Of a DNA stretch of 64,000 bases, positions 24,833 to 33,754 are shown piece by piece (position 1 is the first letter of the stretch; the number at the start of each line of letters is the position of its first letter). This DNA is from Clostridia bacterium. Lineage in GTDB: Bacteria > Bacillota > Clostridia > Oscillospirales > CAG-272. Position numbers and translations under genes: made by a program. The stretch covers positions 43,917 to 107,916 of the forward strand of contig JAFTRE010000030.1 of the NCBI GenBank assembly GCA_017462385.1. Reading direction: 5' to 3'. The notes below the pieces were generated by a model. It did not search any database. It was given only the letters and a program-made list of their open reading frames with translations, and was not told the origin of the DNA.

Positions 24833-24866
24833 ATACAAATATATTACCGAGATCAAGGAGGTAAAA

Positions 24867-25274
24867 ATGTCTACAGTAACACTTAAAGGATATAACGCGA
24901 CTGAGTTTTCGTTCGCGAACAAGCTGCCGCACGGCACGCAGATAAAGCTGGGAAATAAGTATCAGTACAATGTCAAATATGCCGCGAACAACAACTGCGT
25001 CGGCGAGATGAATATAAAGGTATTTGACCGCGAGCGGGAGGATCAGTTTTTTCTCAATCTGACACTTCGCGGCGTTTTCGGCTTCGCGGAGGGCGCGGAA
25101 AAGGAGCAGGTGCACGTCGACAGCTACAAGACACTGTTTCCCTACGCTCGCGCACTGGTGACAACGCTGACAGCGAATGCAGGTATTCCTCCCATTATAA
25201 TTCCCGAGGCCGATATCGAGTCGCAAAGTATTTATCGGTTCGACCTGGGCGGTAACAAGCCGAAATCCACTTGA
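24867..25274 (+). CDS. SecB-like chaperone protein
   Basis: 135 residues with the layout of the SecB fold: beta-strand-rich N-terminal two thirds, then FLNLTLRGVFGFAEG, TLFPYARALVTTLTANAG and IPPIIIPEADI, where the LFPYAR helix motif is the SecB hallmark. SecB binds unfolded proteins; canonical SecB is a proteobacterial export chaperone, and Gram-positive relatives are less characterised. The start is ATG 24867 with AAGGAGGT; a longer frame runs back through the leader hairpin. It is followed 11 bases later by a sugar kinase, probably one transcript. No toxin-antitoxin genes adjoin, unlike TAC-type SecB. Confidence 0.75.
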   Translation: MSTVTLKGYNATEFSFANKLPHGTQIKLGNKYQYNVKYAANNNCVGEMNIKVFDREREDQFFLNLTLRGVFGFAEGAEKEQVHVDSYKTLFPYARALVTTLTANAGIPPIIIPEADIESQSIYRFDLGGNKPKST

Positions 25275-25285
25275 TGGGGGACGGT

Positions 25286-26788
25286 ATGAAAGACAAGCTT
25301 TGCGTTCTTTCACTTGACCTCGGTACGGGTGGCGTCAAGGCGTCGCTGGTGAGCGAGGACTGTAATATAATTTGCAACGGTTTTGCGTCGTATAAGACGT
25401 TTTGCGATGCTGACGGAAGACGCGAGCAGCGCCCCGATGACTGGTGGGGCGCCGTTGTCACAGCGGTGCGGCAGATGGTAAGCGAGGCTGATGCCGCGGA
25501 CGTGTCCGCCATAGCCGCCATTGCCATATCGGGTCACAGCATGGGGCGCGTGCCAGTCAATGCCAATGGAGAGTTGCTTGAGGAATATACGCCAATTTGG
25601 TCTGATTCGCGTGCACGTGCCGAGGCGGACGAGTTTTTCGGTAAGGTGTCATGGGAGGAGTGGTACCGTACCACGGGCAACGGCTCACCGCCGCCGCACT
25701 ATGCTGTGTTTAAGATAATGCGGTTGAAAAAACAGCATCGCGATATTTACGACCGCGCGGCGGCGTTTATCGGGACAAAGGATTATGTCAATATGCGCCT
25801 GTGCGGAGCTATCTGCTCCGACCGCTCGTATGCTACGGGCAGTGGTGTTTATGATCTTGTAAATGACGTCTGGCAGGACAGCTACATAGCGGCGAGCGGC
25901 ATCGATGCCTCCAAGCTGCCGAAACTATATAATTCCACCGATATCATCGGTCATGTGACGCGTGAGGCGGCGCAGACGCTTGGCATTCCTGCGGGAGTTC
26001 TCGTGGCGGCGGGTGGAGTTGACAACGGATGTATGGCGTTGGGCGCGGGCTGTGTCCGCGAGGGTGAGGCGTATTGCTCGCTTGGGAGCTCGTCATGGAT
26101 CGCGGCGGTGTCGCAAACGGTGGATGCGGATGTCAAGTCCAAGCCGTATATTTTCGGACATTGCATCCCGGGATTTAAGCTGACGCATGAGGGCATTTTC
26201 TCGTCGGGGACCTCGCACGACTGGGTGATAAACAATATGTTCTGCGGCTTTGCCGCAGAGGAGAGATATGCGAGATTTGACGAGCTGGCGGCGTCGGCGC
26301 CCGTTGGGGCTAACGGACTGCTGTTTTGTCCTGCGCTTGCGGGCGGCTCGTCGGCAGACCCATCGCCCGATATGAGAGGTTCGTTTATGCGGATGGACCT
26401 GTCGCACACGCGCGCGGATATTGCCCGCGCGACGCTTGAAGGCTTGGCGCTTCAGTTGCGGTATGTATCGGAGTGCATGATGAAAAATATCAAGTGCTTG
26501 ACGTTGACGGGCGGCGGCGCGCGCAGCAGCTTGTTGCGGCAGATATACGCAGATGTGTTCGATGTGCCGGTTGCGGTCACCGAAGTGACGAGACACACGG
26601 CGGCGCTTGGTGCCGCGGCGTTGGCGTTGGTGGGTATCGGAGCTTATGAAAATTTTGATTTTATAGGCACGGCGCTTGGTAATAAAAAATTGACATATCC
26701 TGATCATAAAAACGCAAAAAGATACGCAGAAACACAAAAGAATTTTGCTTGTGTGATGCAAATGGCAGGAGAGCTCGGCAAGGCGTGA
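25286..26788 (+). CDS. FGGY-family carbohydrate kinase (xylulokinase-like)
   Basis: 500-residue sugar kinase: N-terminal phosphate loop LSLDLGTGGVKASLV (residues about 8-22), catalytic Asp likely in GVDNGCMALGAG near 250, and C-terminal ATPase motif LTGGGARSSLLRQIYADVF near 412-430. The family phosphorylates xylulose, gluconate, ribulose or related sugars with ATP; the substrate cannot be assigned. ATG 25286 is chosen for ATGGGGG upstream; an earlier ATG overlaps the SecB-like stop. No sugar transport or regulator genes adjoin. Confidence 0.88.
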   Translation: MKDKLCVLSLDLGTGGVKASLVSEDCNIICNGFASYKTFCDADGRREQRPDDWWGAVVTAVRQMVSEADAADVSAIAAIAISGHSMGRVPVNANGELLEEYTPIWSDSRARAEADEFFGKVSWEEWYRTTGNGSPPPHYAVFKIMRLKKQHRDIYDRAAAFIGTKDYVNMRLCGAICSDRSYATGSGVYDLVNDVWQDSYIAASGIDASKLPKLYNSTDIIGHVTREAAQTLGIPAGVLVAAGGVDNGCMALGAGCVREGEAYCSLGSSSWIAAVSQTVDADVKSKPYIFGHCIPGFKLTHEGIFSSGTSHDWVINNMFCGFAAEERYARFDELAASAPVGANGLLFCPALAGGSSADPSPDMRGSFMRMDLSHTRADIARATLEGLALQLRYVSECMMKNIKCLTLTGGGARSSLLRQIYADVFDVPVAVTEVTRHTAALGAAALALVGIGAYENFDFIGTALGNKKLTYPDHKNAKRYAETQKNFACVMQMAGELGKA

Positions 26789-26810
26789 GCGCCTATTCAT
26801 ATTGTATAAA

Positions 26811-26851
26811 AGCAACCCCATCCGCCGGATTTTTCGGCGAATGGGGCTTTT
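26811..26851 (+). terminator. intrinsic terminator after the sugar kinase
   Basis: CCCCAT and CGCCG pair with CGGCG and ATGGGG (one internal mismatch), loop GATTTTT, followed by CTTTT. Confidence 0.75.
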
Positions 26852-26881
26852 GGTTTATAGGTTGAGAGTTTTTGAGGGAGT

Positions 26882-26913
26882 CTGAGGGAACTTTTTGAAA
26901 AAAGTTCCCTCAG
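26882..26913. repeat. perfect 15-bp inverted repeat
   Basis: CTGAGGGAACTTTTT (26882-26896), two bases, AAAAAGTTCCCTCAG (26899-26913). It sits in a low-complexity stretch that continues GCGGGGTACGGGGCAGAGCC and looks like a dispersed intergenic repeat. It also lies behind the leftward GDPD gene and could stop its transcription. Confidence 0.6.
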
Positions 26914-26949
26914 CGGGGTACGGGGCAGAGCCGCGTATATAATAAATAA

Positions 26950-27726
26950 TTACTTTCTCACACCTAACTCGCGTAGGTAGTCAATGACGGCGGCGGGGTC
27001 GTTGGAGGTGATGTTTTTGGCGTGATGCGCGAGGCAGTAATCGATCTGCTCGCGTGTGTCTCCGTTGAACATGAATATTTCAAGATCGCGCTGATCGCAG
27101 AACTTGACCCAGTCGTCCACGCTTGCCTCGCCCGATTTGAAGCGGGGCGAGTTGAACGATATGGAAATGCCCCAAGCGCGGTCAAATACGTGCTCGTAGT
27201 GCCGCTTCATAAAGATGGAGGGGAAAGCGAGCGTTTTGAATTCGGGGTATTTGTCCTGTATGTATAGCAGGGTGGGGGCGTCGCCCGCCTCGATGACGGT
27301 CTCGTCCACCAGATCGTATTCATGTACCATTTTTACGACCTTGTCAACGCATTCGGGACGGAAGTCCTTGATCTCGATTATCTGACCCAGATCGTAGCCC
27401 GCGCTCTTGACTAGATCAAGTGTTTCATTCAGCGTCGGCACGCGACAGCCGCGGTATTGTTCGCCGAACTTGATGCCCGCATCCAGCTTTTGTATTTCGT
27501 CAAAGGTCATAAAGCTGATAGCGCCCTCGCCATCGGTGGTGCGGTCGACAAGCGTGTCGTGCATGATGACAAGCTCGCCCGAGCGGCAGAGGTGAACGTC
27601 GTATTCCAGCACATCTACTTTAAGATCAAGTGCCTCACGAAAGGATACCAAAGTGTTTTCGGGGCGGGTATTTTTGGTGCCGCGGTGACCGGTAAGTTCA
27701 ATGAATTTACTTGTTTTGTCCCACAT
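26950..27726 (-). CDS. glycerophosphodiester phosphodiesterase family protein
   Basis: 258-residue GDPD TIM barrel. Catalytic signatures: TGHRGTKNTRPENT (His 15, then Arg and Glu), LEYDVHL (Glu-x-Asp) and IMHDTLVDRTT with the second catalytic His. It hydrolyses glycerophosphodiesters to glycerol-3-phosphate and an alcohol. There is no signal peptide, so it is likely cytoplasmic. Start supported by GGAGACACC. It lies 72 bases downstream of the leftward lipoprotein gene with no clear terminator between, so the two may be cotranscribed. Confidence 0.92.
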   Translation of the reverse strand: MWDKTSKFIELTGHRGTKNTRPENTLVSFREALDLKVDVLEYDVHLCRSGELVIMHDTLVDRTTDGEGAISFMTFDEIQKLDAGIKFGEQYRGCRVPTLNETLDLVKSAGYDLGQIIEIKDFRPECVDKVVKMVHEYDLVDETVIEAGDAPTLLYIQDKYPEFKTLAFPSIFMKRHYEHVFDRAWGISISFNSPRFKSGEASVDDWVKFCDQRDLEIFMFNGDTREQIDYCLAHHAKNITSNDPAAVIDYLRELGVRK

Positions 27727-27798
27727 GGTGGTGTCTCCTTTTGTTTTATGATTTAAGAATATTGAGCGTCTGCACGGCCTATGAATACATGTTTTATT

Positions 27799-29148
27799 TT
27801 AATTTTTCTTTATGACTTCAACTCGATAAATGACGCCGCCTGTCCAGGTGGAATTATTGCAGCCTATGATAAATTCACCATCGACAAGACTGATGTTTTC
27901 GGGTTCGACACCTGAGAGCTCTAAATCAATACGGGTGACCAGCTTGCCGTCCCAATCATATACCATAATGACGTTTTGGTTGTATTGGACGAAGTAAATG
28001 AAGTCATCGTCGCATTCCACGCCTTGAGTGGTGTAGCCGGTGGAATTGACATTGTATTGTTTTACGGTTTCAAAATTACTGTCGAGAATGGCAAAATCCT
28101 GGCCTCCGCTCAGTCCCACAACGTATTGACTGCGAGATTGGTTGTAGGCAATGGAGAATATTCTGTGACCTATATTGAAAGTCTTTTTGACAGCCATCGT
28201 ATCAGCGTCCAGTACGGTGAGAGTATAGCGATTGGGGGCATTGTGAGCTATGATAAGCTCGTTTGTATCGGGGTTGTAGCAAATATCATTTGTGTGGTCG
28301 GTAGGGAGGGATTCGCTGCGCGCAACCGGTTTCCAGTCCTTAACGGAATATTTATAAATATATGCATGTTGTGTATCGGTATTGGTGACCATTGCAAAAT
28401 AGCAATATGTACCGTCGGTACAACCGCCCTGCATTATACGATGACCGTCGACATTTGCAATGCTGAACAGCTTTTCTTCTTTTGTGATATAACTGTCTTC
28501 GCTGTTTATCAGGTCGGTCATCTCAAATTCAAACGGGCCTTGAACATCGTTCAACTCGCGAGGCAATACAAGCTGTCCGTCTGAGCAGTATTCGGGGTTG
28601 TTTATGTATTCGGAAATAAAGTAGTCAACCGCACGGGCGGTCAGCTTGTCGGTGGCACCGGCGATGAGCACCTGATTGTCCACGACGCGAATGATAAAAG
28701 TGCGGTCTGCGATACTGTCGATAAGTCCTTCACAGGCGGCACGGTTGGAGTCTCCAACGATGATTTCGGGGGCATGGTGATCGATGGTGGAGGTGTCCTT
28801 TGCCCAGTCGGAAGTGATGGCGGGGGTTACGCCGGTATTTTCCGAAATGGCTCGTAAAAGTGAAGACGCTGCCTGTTTTACAATGTTAGCAGCGTATTCA
28901 GCACGAATGACCGAATATTCGGTGGCATTGTTCAATACGATCCCGAGCATGGAGTCATCGAGCTGAGGCGTGGTATCGGCGGGCGTTGTTTGTGATGGAG
29001 GCATGGTGTCGGAGGGCGTTGTTTGAGAGGGAGTTGTGTCATCTGACGGGGAAGTGGTATCGGAAGAATCCGAAGTGTTCGGAGTACCGCAACAGCACAG
29101 CATGATGCAGCACACCAGTATCAGGGGGAGAATTGCTTTTTTGAACAT
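27799..29148 (-). CDS. lipoprotein with GH67-N-like domain and C-terminal beta-propeller-like region
   Basis: 449 residues. Signal with a Cys-rich lipobox (CCIMLCCC, Cys 18-20), a Ser/Thr/Pro/Asp linker (about 22-62), then a domain (about 70-190) with PEIIVGDSNRAACEG and NQVLIAGATDKLTARAVDYF, reminiscent of the alpha-glucuronidase N-terminal domain (GH67-N type). The last 240 residues hold repeated strand motifs (CYNPDTNELIIAHN, IAYNQSRSQYVVGLS, VECDDDFIYFVQYN), like a beta-propeller. The start is placed at ATG 29148 (AGGAGCC before it), discarding 29 upstream codons. Probably a surface glycan-sensing or glycan-binding protein; no enzymatic claim. Confidence 0.7.
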   Translation of the reverse strand: MFKKAILPLILVCCIMLCCCGTPNTSDSSDTTSPSDDTTPSQTTPSDTMPPSQTTPADTTPQLDDSMLGIVLNNATEYSVIRAEYAANIVKQAASSLLRAISENTGVTPAITSDWAKDTSTIDHHAPEIIVGDSNRAACEGLIDSIADRTFIIRVVDNQVLIAGATDKLTARAVDYFISEYINNPEYCSDGQLVLPRELNDVQGPFEFEMTDLINSEDSYITKEEKLFSIANVDGHRIMQGGCTDGTYCYFAMVTNTDTQHAYIYKYSVKDWKPVARSESLPTDHTNDICYNPDTNELIIAHNAPNRYTLTVLDADTMAVKKTFNIGHRIFSIAYNQSRSQYVVGLSGGQDFAILDSNFETVKQYNVNSTGYTTQGVECDDDFIYFVQYNQNVIMVYDWDGKLVTRIDLELSGVEPENISLVDGEFIIGCNNSTWTGGVIYRVEVIKKN

Positions 29149-29179
29149 GGTTTGGCTCCTTGAAAATATAATTATATTA

Positions 29180-29208
29180 ATTTTATCATAAACCCATCCA
29201 AAATGCAA
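29180..29208 (-). promoter_or_regulatory. sigma-A promoter for the lipoprotein
   Basis: On the minus strand, TTGCAT (29203-29208), 17-nt spacer, TAAAAT (29180-29185). Confidence 0.6.
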
Positions 29209-29253
29209 CACAATAACAGTGCAAAACGCAAACAAAATATTTGCATTAAACCC

Positions 29254-29282
29254 TTGACAGCCGGAAGTTAATATGATAAAAT
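29254..29282 (+). promoter_or_regulatory. sigma-A promoter of the pyrimidine operon
   Basis: TTGACA at 29254-29259, 17-nt spacer, TAAAAT at 29277-29282, only about 30 bases before the pyrC start. The leader is too short for a PyrR-type antiterminator/terminator pair. Confidence 0.8.
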
Positions 29283-29317
29283 ATATAAAACAATTTAAGT
29301 TAAGAGGAAGTATTCAA

Positions 29318-30589
29318 ATGAGCCTGCTGCTCAAAGGAGCTTTTGTTTATGATAATGGCCGGTTTGTCGTCCGCGATGTTATGTTGGACGATTTGTCTGT
29401 CTTCTCTTTCGGGGGCAGTGTTACCGACGTTGCAATTGACTTGACCGGTAAATATATATTCCCCGGCTTTGCCGATGCTCATGTGCATCTTCGCGAGCCG
29501 GGATTTTTGTATAAGGAAACGGTGGCAAGCGGCACCGCCGCGGCGGCCGCGGGCGGTTATACTGCCGTCTGCTCCATGCCCAATCTCGTGCCGTCTCCCG
29601 ATTGTGTCGAAAATCTCGGCGTTCAGCTTGATGCCATACGCCGCTCGGCGCGGGTACGAGTCTATCCTTACGGCACTATTACGGTTGGTTCTAAGGGCGA
29701 GCGGCTTTCCGACATGGCGGGTATGGCGGCGGACGCTGTCGCGTTTACGGATGACGGAGTTGGTACTACGCCCGAGATAATGGCGGCGGCGCTCAAAGTG
29801 GCGTCGGGGCTTGGCAAGGTGGTCGCCTCACACTGCGAGGATGTCGCGCTTCGCGGCGGTGCGCATATAGCTGCATCTCCCGTTGCCGAAAGCTACGGTA
29901 TTCGAGGCATTGACGGCGAGAGCGAATATGTTCAGCTTTACCGCGAGCTGGAGCAGGTAGCCCGTGTCGGCGGCGCGTATCATATGTGCCATCTCAGCCG
30001 TGCCAAGAGCGTTGAACTGATAAGACAAGCCAAGCGCGATGGACTTGATGTTACCTGTGAGACAGGCCCGCATTATATTGCACTTGATTGGAATGATATT
30101 ACCTCGGATGACGGAAAATATAAAATGAATCCGCCGCTGGCATCCCCCTCCGACCGCGAGGCGGTCATCGAGGGTATCGTCGACGGCACGATAGATATGA
30201 TAGCAACCGACCATGCCCCCCACTCGGCAGAGGAAAAGGGCAAGGGACTGGCAGGCAGTATGATGGGAGTTGTCGGACTTGAAACGGCGTTCCCCGTATG
30301 CTATACAACACTGGTGGAGAAGGGCATTATCAGCCTTGAAAAACTGGTGTATATGATGAGCGGCGCGGCGCGCGAGCGGTTTTCGCTTGCAAAGGCCGGA
30401 GTCGACGTCGGAGATTTTACAGTGTTTGATCCGGGTGCCGACTATCGAGTCGACCCGATGAAATTTTTGTCCATGGGCAAAAGCACGCCCTTCGAAGGAG
30501 CCGAAGTCAGAGGTGAATGCCTTATGACGGTCCTCGAGGGACGGATAATTTATATGAATGAGAGGATGAAACAAAATGCCAAAGCGTAA
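29318..30589 (+). CDS. pyrC: dihydroorotase
   Basis: Cyclises carbamoyl-aspartate to dihydroorotate. Zinc motif DAHVHLREPG (His 55, His 57), CHLSRAKS near residue 225 and ATDHAPHSAEEKG near 297; 423 residues, class I type. The start is ATG 29318 (AGAGGAAG before it); fifteen extra upstream codons overlap the promoter. It overlaps carB by 14 bases. First gene of the pyrC-carB-pyrK-pyrD-pyrF-pyrE-pyrB operon. Confidence 0.95.
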   Translation: MSLLLKGAFVYDNGRFVVRDVMLDDLSVFSFGGSVTDVAIDLTGKYIFPGFADAHVHLREPGFLYKETVASGTAAAAAGGYTAVCSMPNLVPSPDCVENLGVQLDAIRRSARVRVYPYGTITVGSKGERLSDMAGMAADAVAFTDDGVGTTPEIMAAALKVASGLGKVVASHCEDVALRGGAHIAASPVAESYGIRGIDGESEYVQLYRELEQVARVGGAYHMCHLSRAKSVELIRQAKRDGLDVTCETGPHYIALDWNDITSDDGKYKMNPPLASPSDREAVIEGIVDGTIDMIATDHAPHSAEEKGKGLAGSMMGVVGLETAFPVCYTTLVEKGIISLEKLVYMMSGAARERFSLAKAGVDVGDFTVFDPGADYRVDPMKFLSMGKSTPFEGAEVRGECLMTVLEGRIIYMNERMKQNAKA

Positions 30590-33500
30590 TGACCTCAAGA
30601 AGATCTTGATAATAGGCTCGGGTCCTATTGTCATCGGACAGGCGGCAGAGTTTGACTATGCCGGCACACAGGCGTGTATCGCACTCCGTGAGGAGGGCTA
30701 TGAGGTGGTACTGGTAAACTCCAACCCCGCCACCATTATGACCGATACCACTATTGCCGACAAAATTTACATGGAGCCGCTGACATTGGAGTTTATAGCG
30801 AGAATTCTGCGCTATGAGCGTCCCGACGCGATACTTCCCGGTATCGGCGGTCAGACGGGACTTAACCTTGCCATGCAGCTCGAGAAAAAGGGCGTTCTGC
30901 GTGAGTGCCACGTAGAGCTTCTGGGAACTCCCTGCGAGAGCATCGAGAGAGCGGAGGACAGAGATCTGTTCAAGCAGCTGTGCCTCGATATCGGCGAGCC
31001 TGTAATTCCGTCCAAAATAGTATATTCCGCCGAGGAGGCATTTGCCGCGGCGGAGGAGATAGGCTATCCCGTAGTGCTTCGTCCCGCGTTTACGCTGGGT
31101 GGACGTGGCGGTGCGTTTGCAGATGATCGTGCCGACATGGAGGAGCATATCGTAAATGCGCTCAATACCTCTCCCGTGCATCAGGTTCTGATAGAGAAGA
31201 GCGTAAAGGGCTATAAGGAAATAGAATTTGAAGTTATGCGCGACTCGACAGACCGCGCCATCACCATTTGTGGCATGGAAAACGTCGACCCTGTCGGCGT
31301 TCATACCGGCGACAGCATTGTTGTGGCGCCCATTATGTCGCTTAACGATCATGATTTCAATATGCTGAAAAACAGCGCGCTCAAAATCATTCGCGCGCTC
31401 AAGATAGAGGGCGGCTGTAATGTTCAGTTCGCACTCAACCCCGTGACCTCCGAGTATTATCTCATCGAGGTCAACCCCCGCGTTTCGCGTTCGTCCGCGC
31501 TTGCATCCAAGGCGAGCGGATATCCGATCGCGCGCGTTACCGCAAAGATCGGCGTCGGCATGACGCTCGACGAGATCGAGGTCGCAGGCACAACGGCTAA
31601 CTTTGAGCCCGATCTTGACTATGTTGTCGCAAAGATTCCGCGTTTCCCGTTCGATAAATTCCAGAATGTTGAGAACACGCTGGGAACGCAGATGAAAGCA
31701 ACCGGCGAGGTCATGGGTATCGGTGCAAATCTCGAGGAGGCAATGCTCAAGGCTTGCCGCTCGCTGGAGATCGGTGTTTGCCATTTGCACAAAAAGAAGT
31801 TTGACGCTATGCGTACTCGCGAGATATACGATTATCTGCGCCGCTTCAGAGACGATACCGTGTTCGCGGTCATGGAGCTGCTTCGCCGCGGCGAGAGCAT
31901 CGAGCATCTGCATGAGGTAACCATGATCACCGAGCTGTTCCTCGAGTCCTTCAAGAGAATAGTCGATATGGAGAGCAAACTGGCCGATAATCAGGGCGAC
32001 ATGGCGGCTCTTACAGAGGCTAAAAAGCTGGGCTTCTCGGACAAGTATATAGCAAAGCTGTGGGGAGAGAACGAGAACGACGTTTTCGCGCGCCGCAAGG
32101 CAGCGGGGCTATTCCCGGCATTCCGCATGGTCGATACCGCACATGTTAATGCGTATATTCCTTACTTCTATTCCTCTTACACCGGTGAGGGGCAGTCGAT
32201 AGTAACCGATAAAAAGAAAGTCGTTGTGCTCGGCGCAGGCCCGATACGTATCGGTCAGGGCGTTGAGTTTGACTATTCCACCGTTCACGCCGTCAACACC
32301 ATCCGCGCAATGGGCTATGAAGCCATTATCATAAACAACAACCCCGAGACCGTTTCCACCGACTATACCACTTCGGACAAGCTGTATTTCGATCCGCTGA
32401 CCGAGGAGGATGTCTGCAATATCGCGGCGCTCGAGTCGCCTTACGGTATTATTGCTTCTCTTGGCGGTCAGACCGCGATCAACCTCGCCGCAGGGCTTGA
32501 GGCACGCGGACTTAAGATCATCGGTACAGACGTTGCCGCCATTGAGCGCGCAGAGAACCGCGATGCTTTCGAGCATATACTCAAGCAGCTTAACATTCCT
32601 CAGCCCGCCGGCCGTGCCGTCACCGATATTGAGGAGGGCGTCAGAACGGCAGCAGAGATAGGCTATCCCGTGCTTGTCCGTCCCTCTTACGTTCTTGGCG
32701 GACGTGCTATGCAGATCGTCGGCGACGAGCAGGCTCTGCGCCATTATCTGCGCAATGCCGTTGAGATAGACGAGGATCGCCCCGTGCTTGTTGACAAGTA
32801 TATCATGGGCAAGGAGCTGGAGGTCGATGCCGTTTGCGACGGACAGGACGTGTTCGTCTGCGGTATCATGGAGCTGGTCGAGCGCACGGGTATCCACTCG
32901 GGTGACAGTATCAGCGTTTACCCCACTTTCTCAGTCTCCGACCACGCCCGCGGAAAGATACTTGAATATTCCAAGCAGCTCGGTCGCGGAATCGGCATTG
33001 TCGGTCTGTTCAATATTCAGTTTATAGTTGATAAAAACGATGATGTTTATATCATTGAAGTAAACCCGCGCTCCTCGCGTACCGTTCCGTTCCTGTCCAA
33101 GGCGACAGGCTATCCGATAGCCGATATCGCCACCGCCGCAATCCTCGGTAAGACGCTCAAGGAGCAGGGAATATTCATGCTGTATCCCGACGAGAGAGAA
33201 AGATGGTACGTCAAGGTGCCCGCATTCTCGTTTGCAAAGATACACGGCATCGACGCTTACCTCTCGCCCGAGATGAAGTCTACGGGTGAAGCGATCGGCT
33301 ACGATAACAAGCTCAACCGCGCAATGTATAAGGCGCTCATCGCAGCAGGCACCAATGTTGTAAACTACGGAACAGTGCTTGTCACGATCTCGGATGAGGA
33401 TAAGCCCGAGGCTCTGCCCATCATTCGCCGCTTCTACGATCTCGGCTTCAATATCGAAGCAACGCCGGGCACTGCCAAGTATCTCAAGGAGCATGGCATA

Positions 33501-33752
33501 CGCACCCGCGTCCGCCGCAAGATAAGCGACGGCTCGGACGAAATGCTGGAGTCCATCAGAAACGGTTACGTCACCTACGTTATCAACACGCGTGACAGAG
33601 GCGCATCGTTTGATCAGCTCAGCGACGGCTATGAGATCCGCCGCTGTGCGGTAGAGAACAATGTCGCACTGTTCTCTGCGCTTGACACTGTACGTGTGCT
33701 GCTTGACGCACTGGAGGAGACAACCTTCCGCGTCTCGACCATAAATGAGTGA
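30576..33752 (+). CDS. carB: carbamoyl-phosphate synthase large subunit
   Basis: 1058 residues, full length. Makes carbamoyl phosphate from bicarbonate, ammonia and two ATP. Two homologous synthetase halves: IIGSGPIVIGQAAEFDYAG near residue 11 and VLGAGPIRIGQGVEFDYST near 550, each followed by an ATP-grasp domain (GGRGGAFAD; GGRAMQIV); the C-terminal MGS-like allosteric domain starts at about 935. It normally needs the CarA glutaminase subunit, which is not in this operon or window. The start overlaps pyrC. Confidence 0.97.
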   Translation: MPKRNDLKKILIIGSGPIVIGQAAEFDYAGTQACIALREEGYEVVLVNSNPATIMTDTTIADKIYMEPLTLEFIARILRYERPDAILPGIGGQTGLNLAMQLEKKGVLRECHVELLGTPCESIERAEDRDLFKQLCLDIGEPVIPSKIVYSAEEAFAAAEEIGYPVVLRPAFTLGGRGGAFADDRADMEEHIVNALNTSPVHQVLIEKSVKGYKEIEFEVMRDSTDRAITICGMENVDPVGVHTGDSIVVAPIMSLNDHDFNMLKNSALKIIRALKIEGGCNVQFALNPVTSEYYLIEVNPRVSRSSALASKASGYPIARVTAKIGVGMTLDEIEVAGTTANFEPDLDYVVAKIPRFPFDKFQNVENTLGTQMKATGEVMGIGANLEEAMLKACRSLEIGVCHLHKKKFDAMRTREIYDYLRRFRDDTVFAVMELLRRGESIEHLHEVTMITELFLESFKRIVDMESKLADNQGDMAALTEAKKLGFSDKYIAKLWGENENDVFARRKAAGLFPAFRMVDTAHVNAYIPYFYSSYTGEGQSIVTDKKKVVVLGAGPIRIGQGVEFDYSTVHAVNTIRAMGYEAIIINNNPETVSTDYTTSDKLYFDPLTEEDVCNIAALESPYGIIASLGGQTAINLAAGLEARGLKIIGTDVAAIERAENRDAFEHILKQLNIPQPAGRAVTDIEEGVRTAAEIGYPVLVRPSYVLGGRAMQIVGDEQALRHYLRNAVEIDEDRPVLVDKYIMGKELEVDAVCDGQDVFVCGIMELVERTGIHSGDSISVYPTFSVSDHARGKILEYSKQLGRGIGIVGLFNIQFIVDKNDDVYIIEVNPRSSRTVPFLSKATGYPIADIATAAILGKTLKEQGIFMLYPDERERWYVKVPAFSFAKIHGIDAYLSPEMKSTGEAIGYDNKLNRAMYKALIAAGTNVVNYGTVLVTISDEDKPEALPIIRRFYDLGFNIEATPGTAKYLKEHGIRTRVRRKISDGSDEMLESIRNGYVTYVINTRDRGASFDQLSDGYEIRRCAVENNVALFSALDTVRVLLDALEETTFRVSTINE

Positions 33753-33754
33753 TC

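Noticed and set aside
29254-29317. PyrR attenuator before pyrC
   Set aside because: The leader is about 35 nt, with no antiterminator/terminator pair.
30522-31913. 463-codon minus-strand frame opposite carB
   Set aside because: Antisense shadow of a highly conserved gene; no start signal or recognisable domain.
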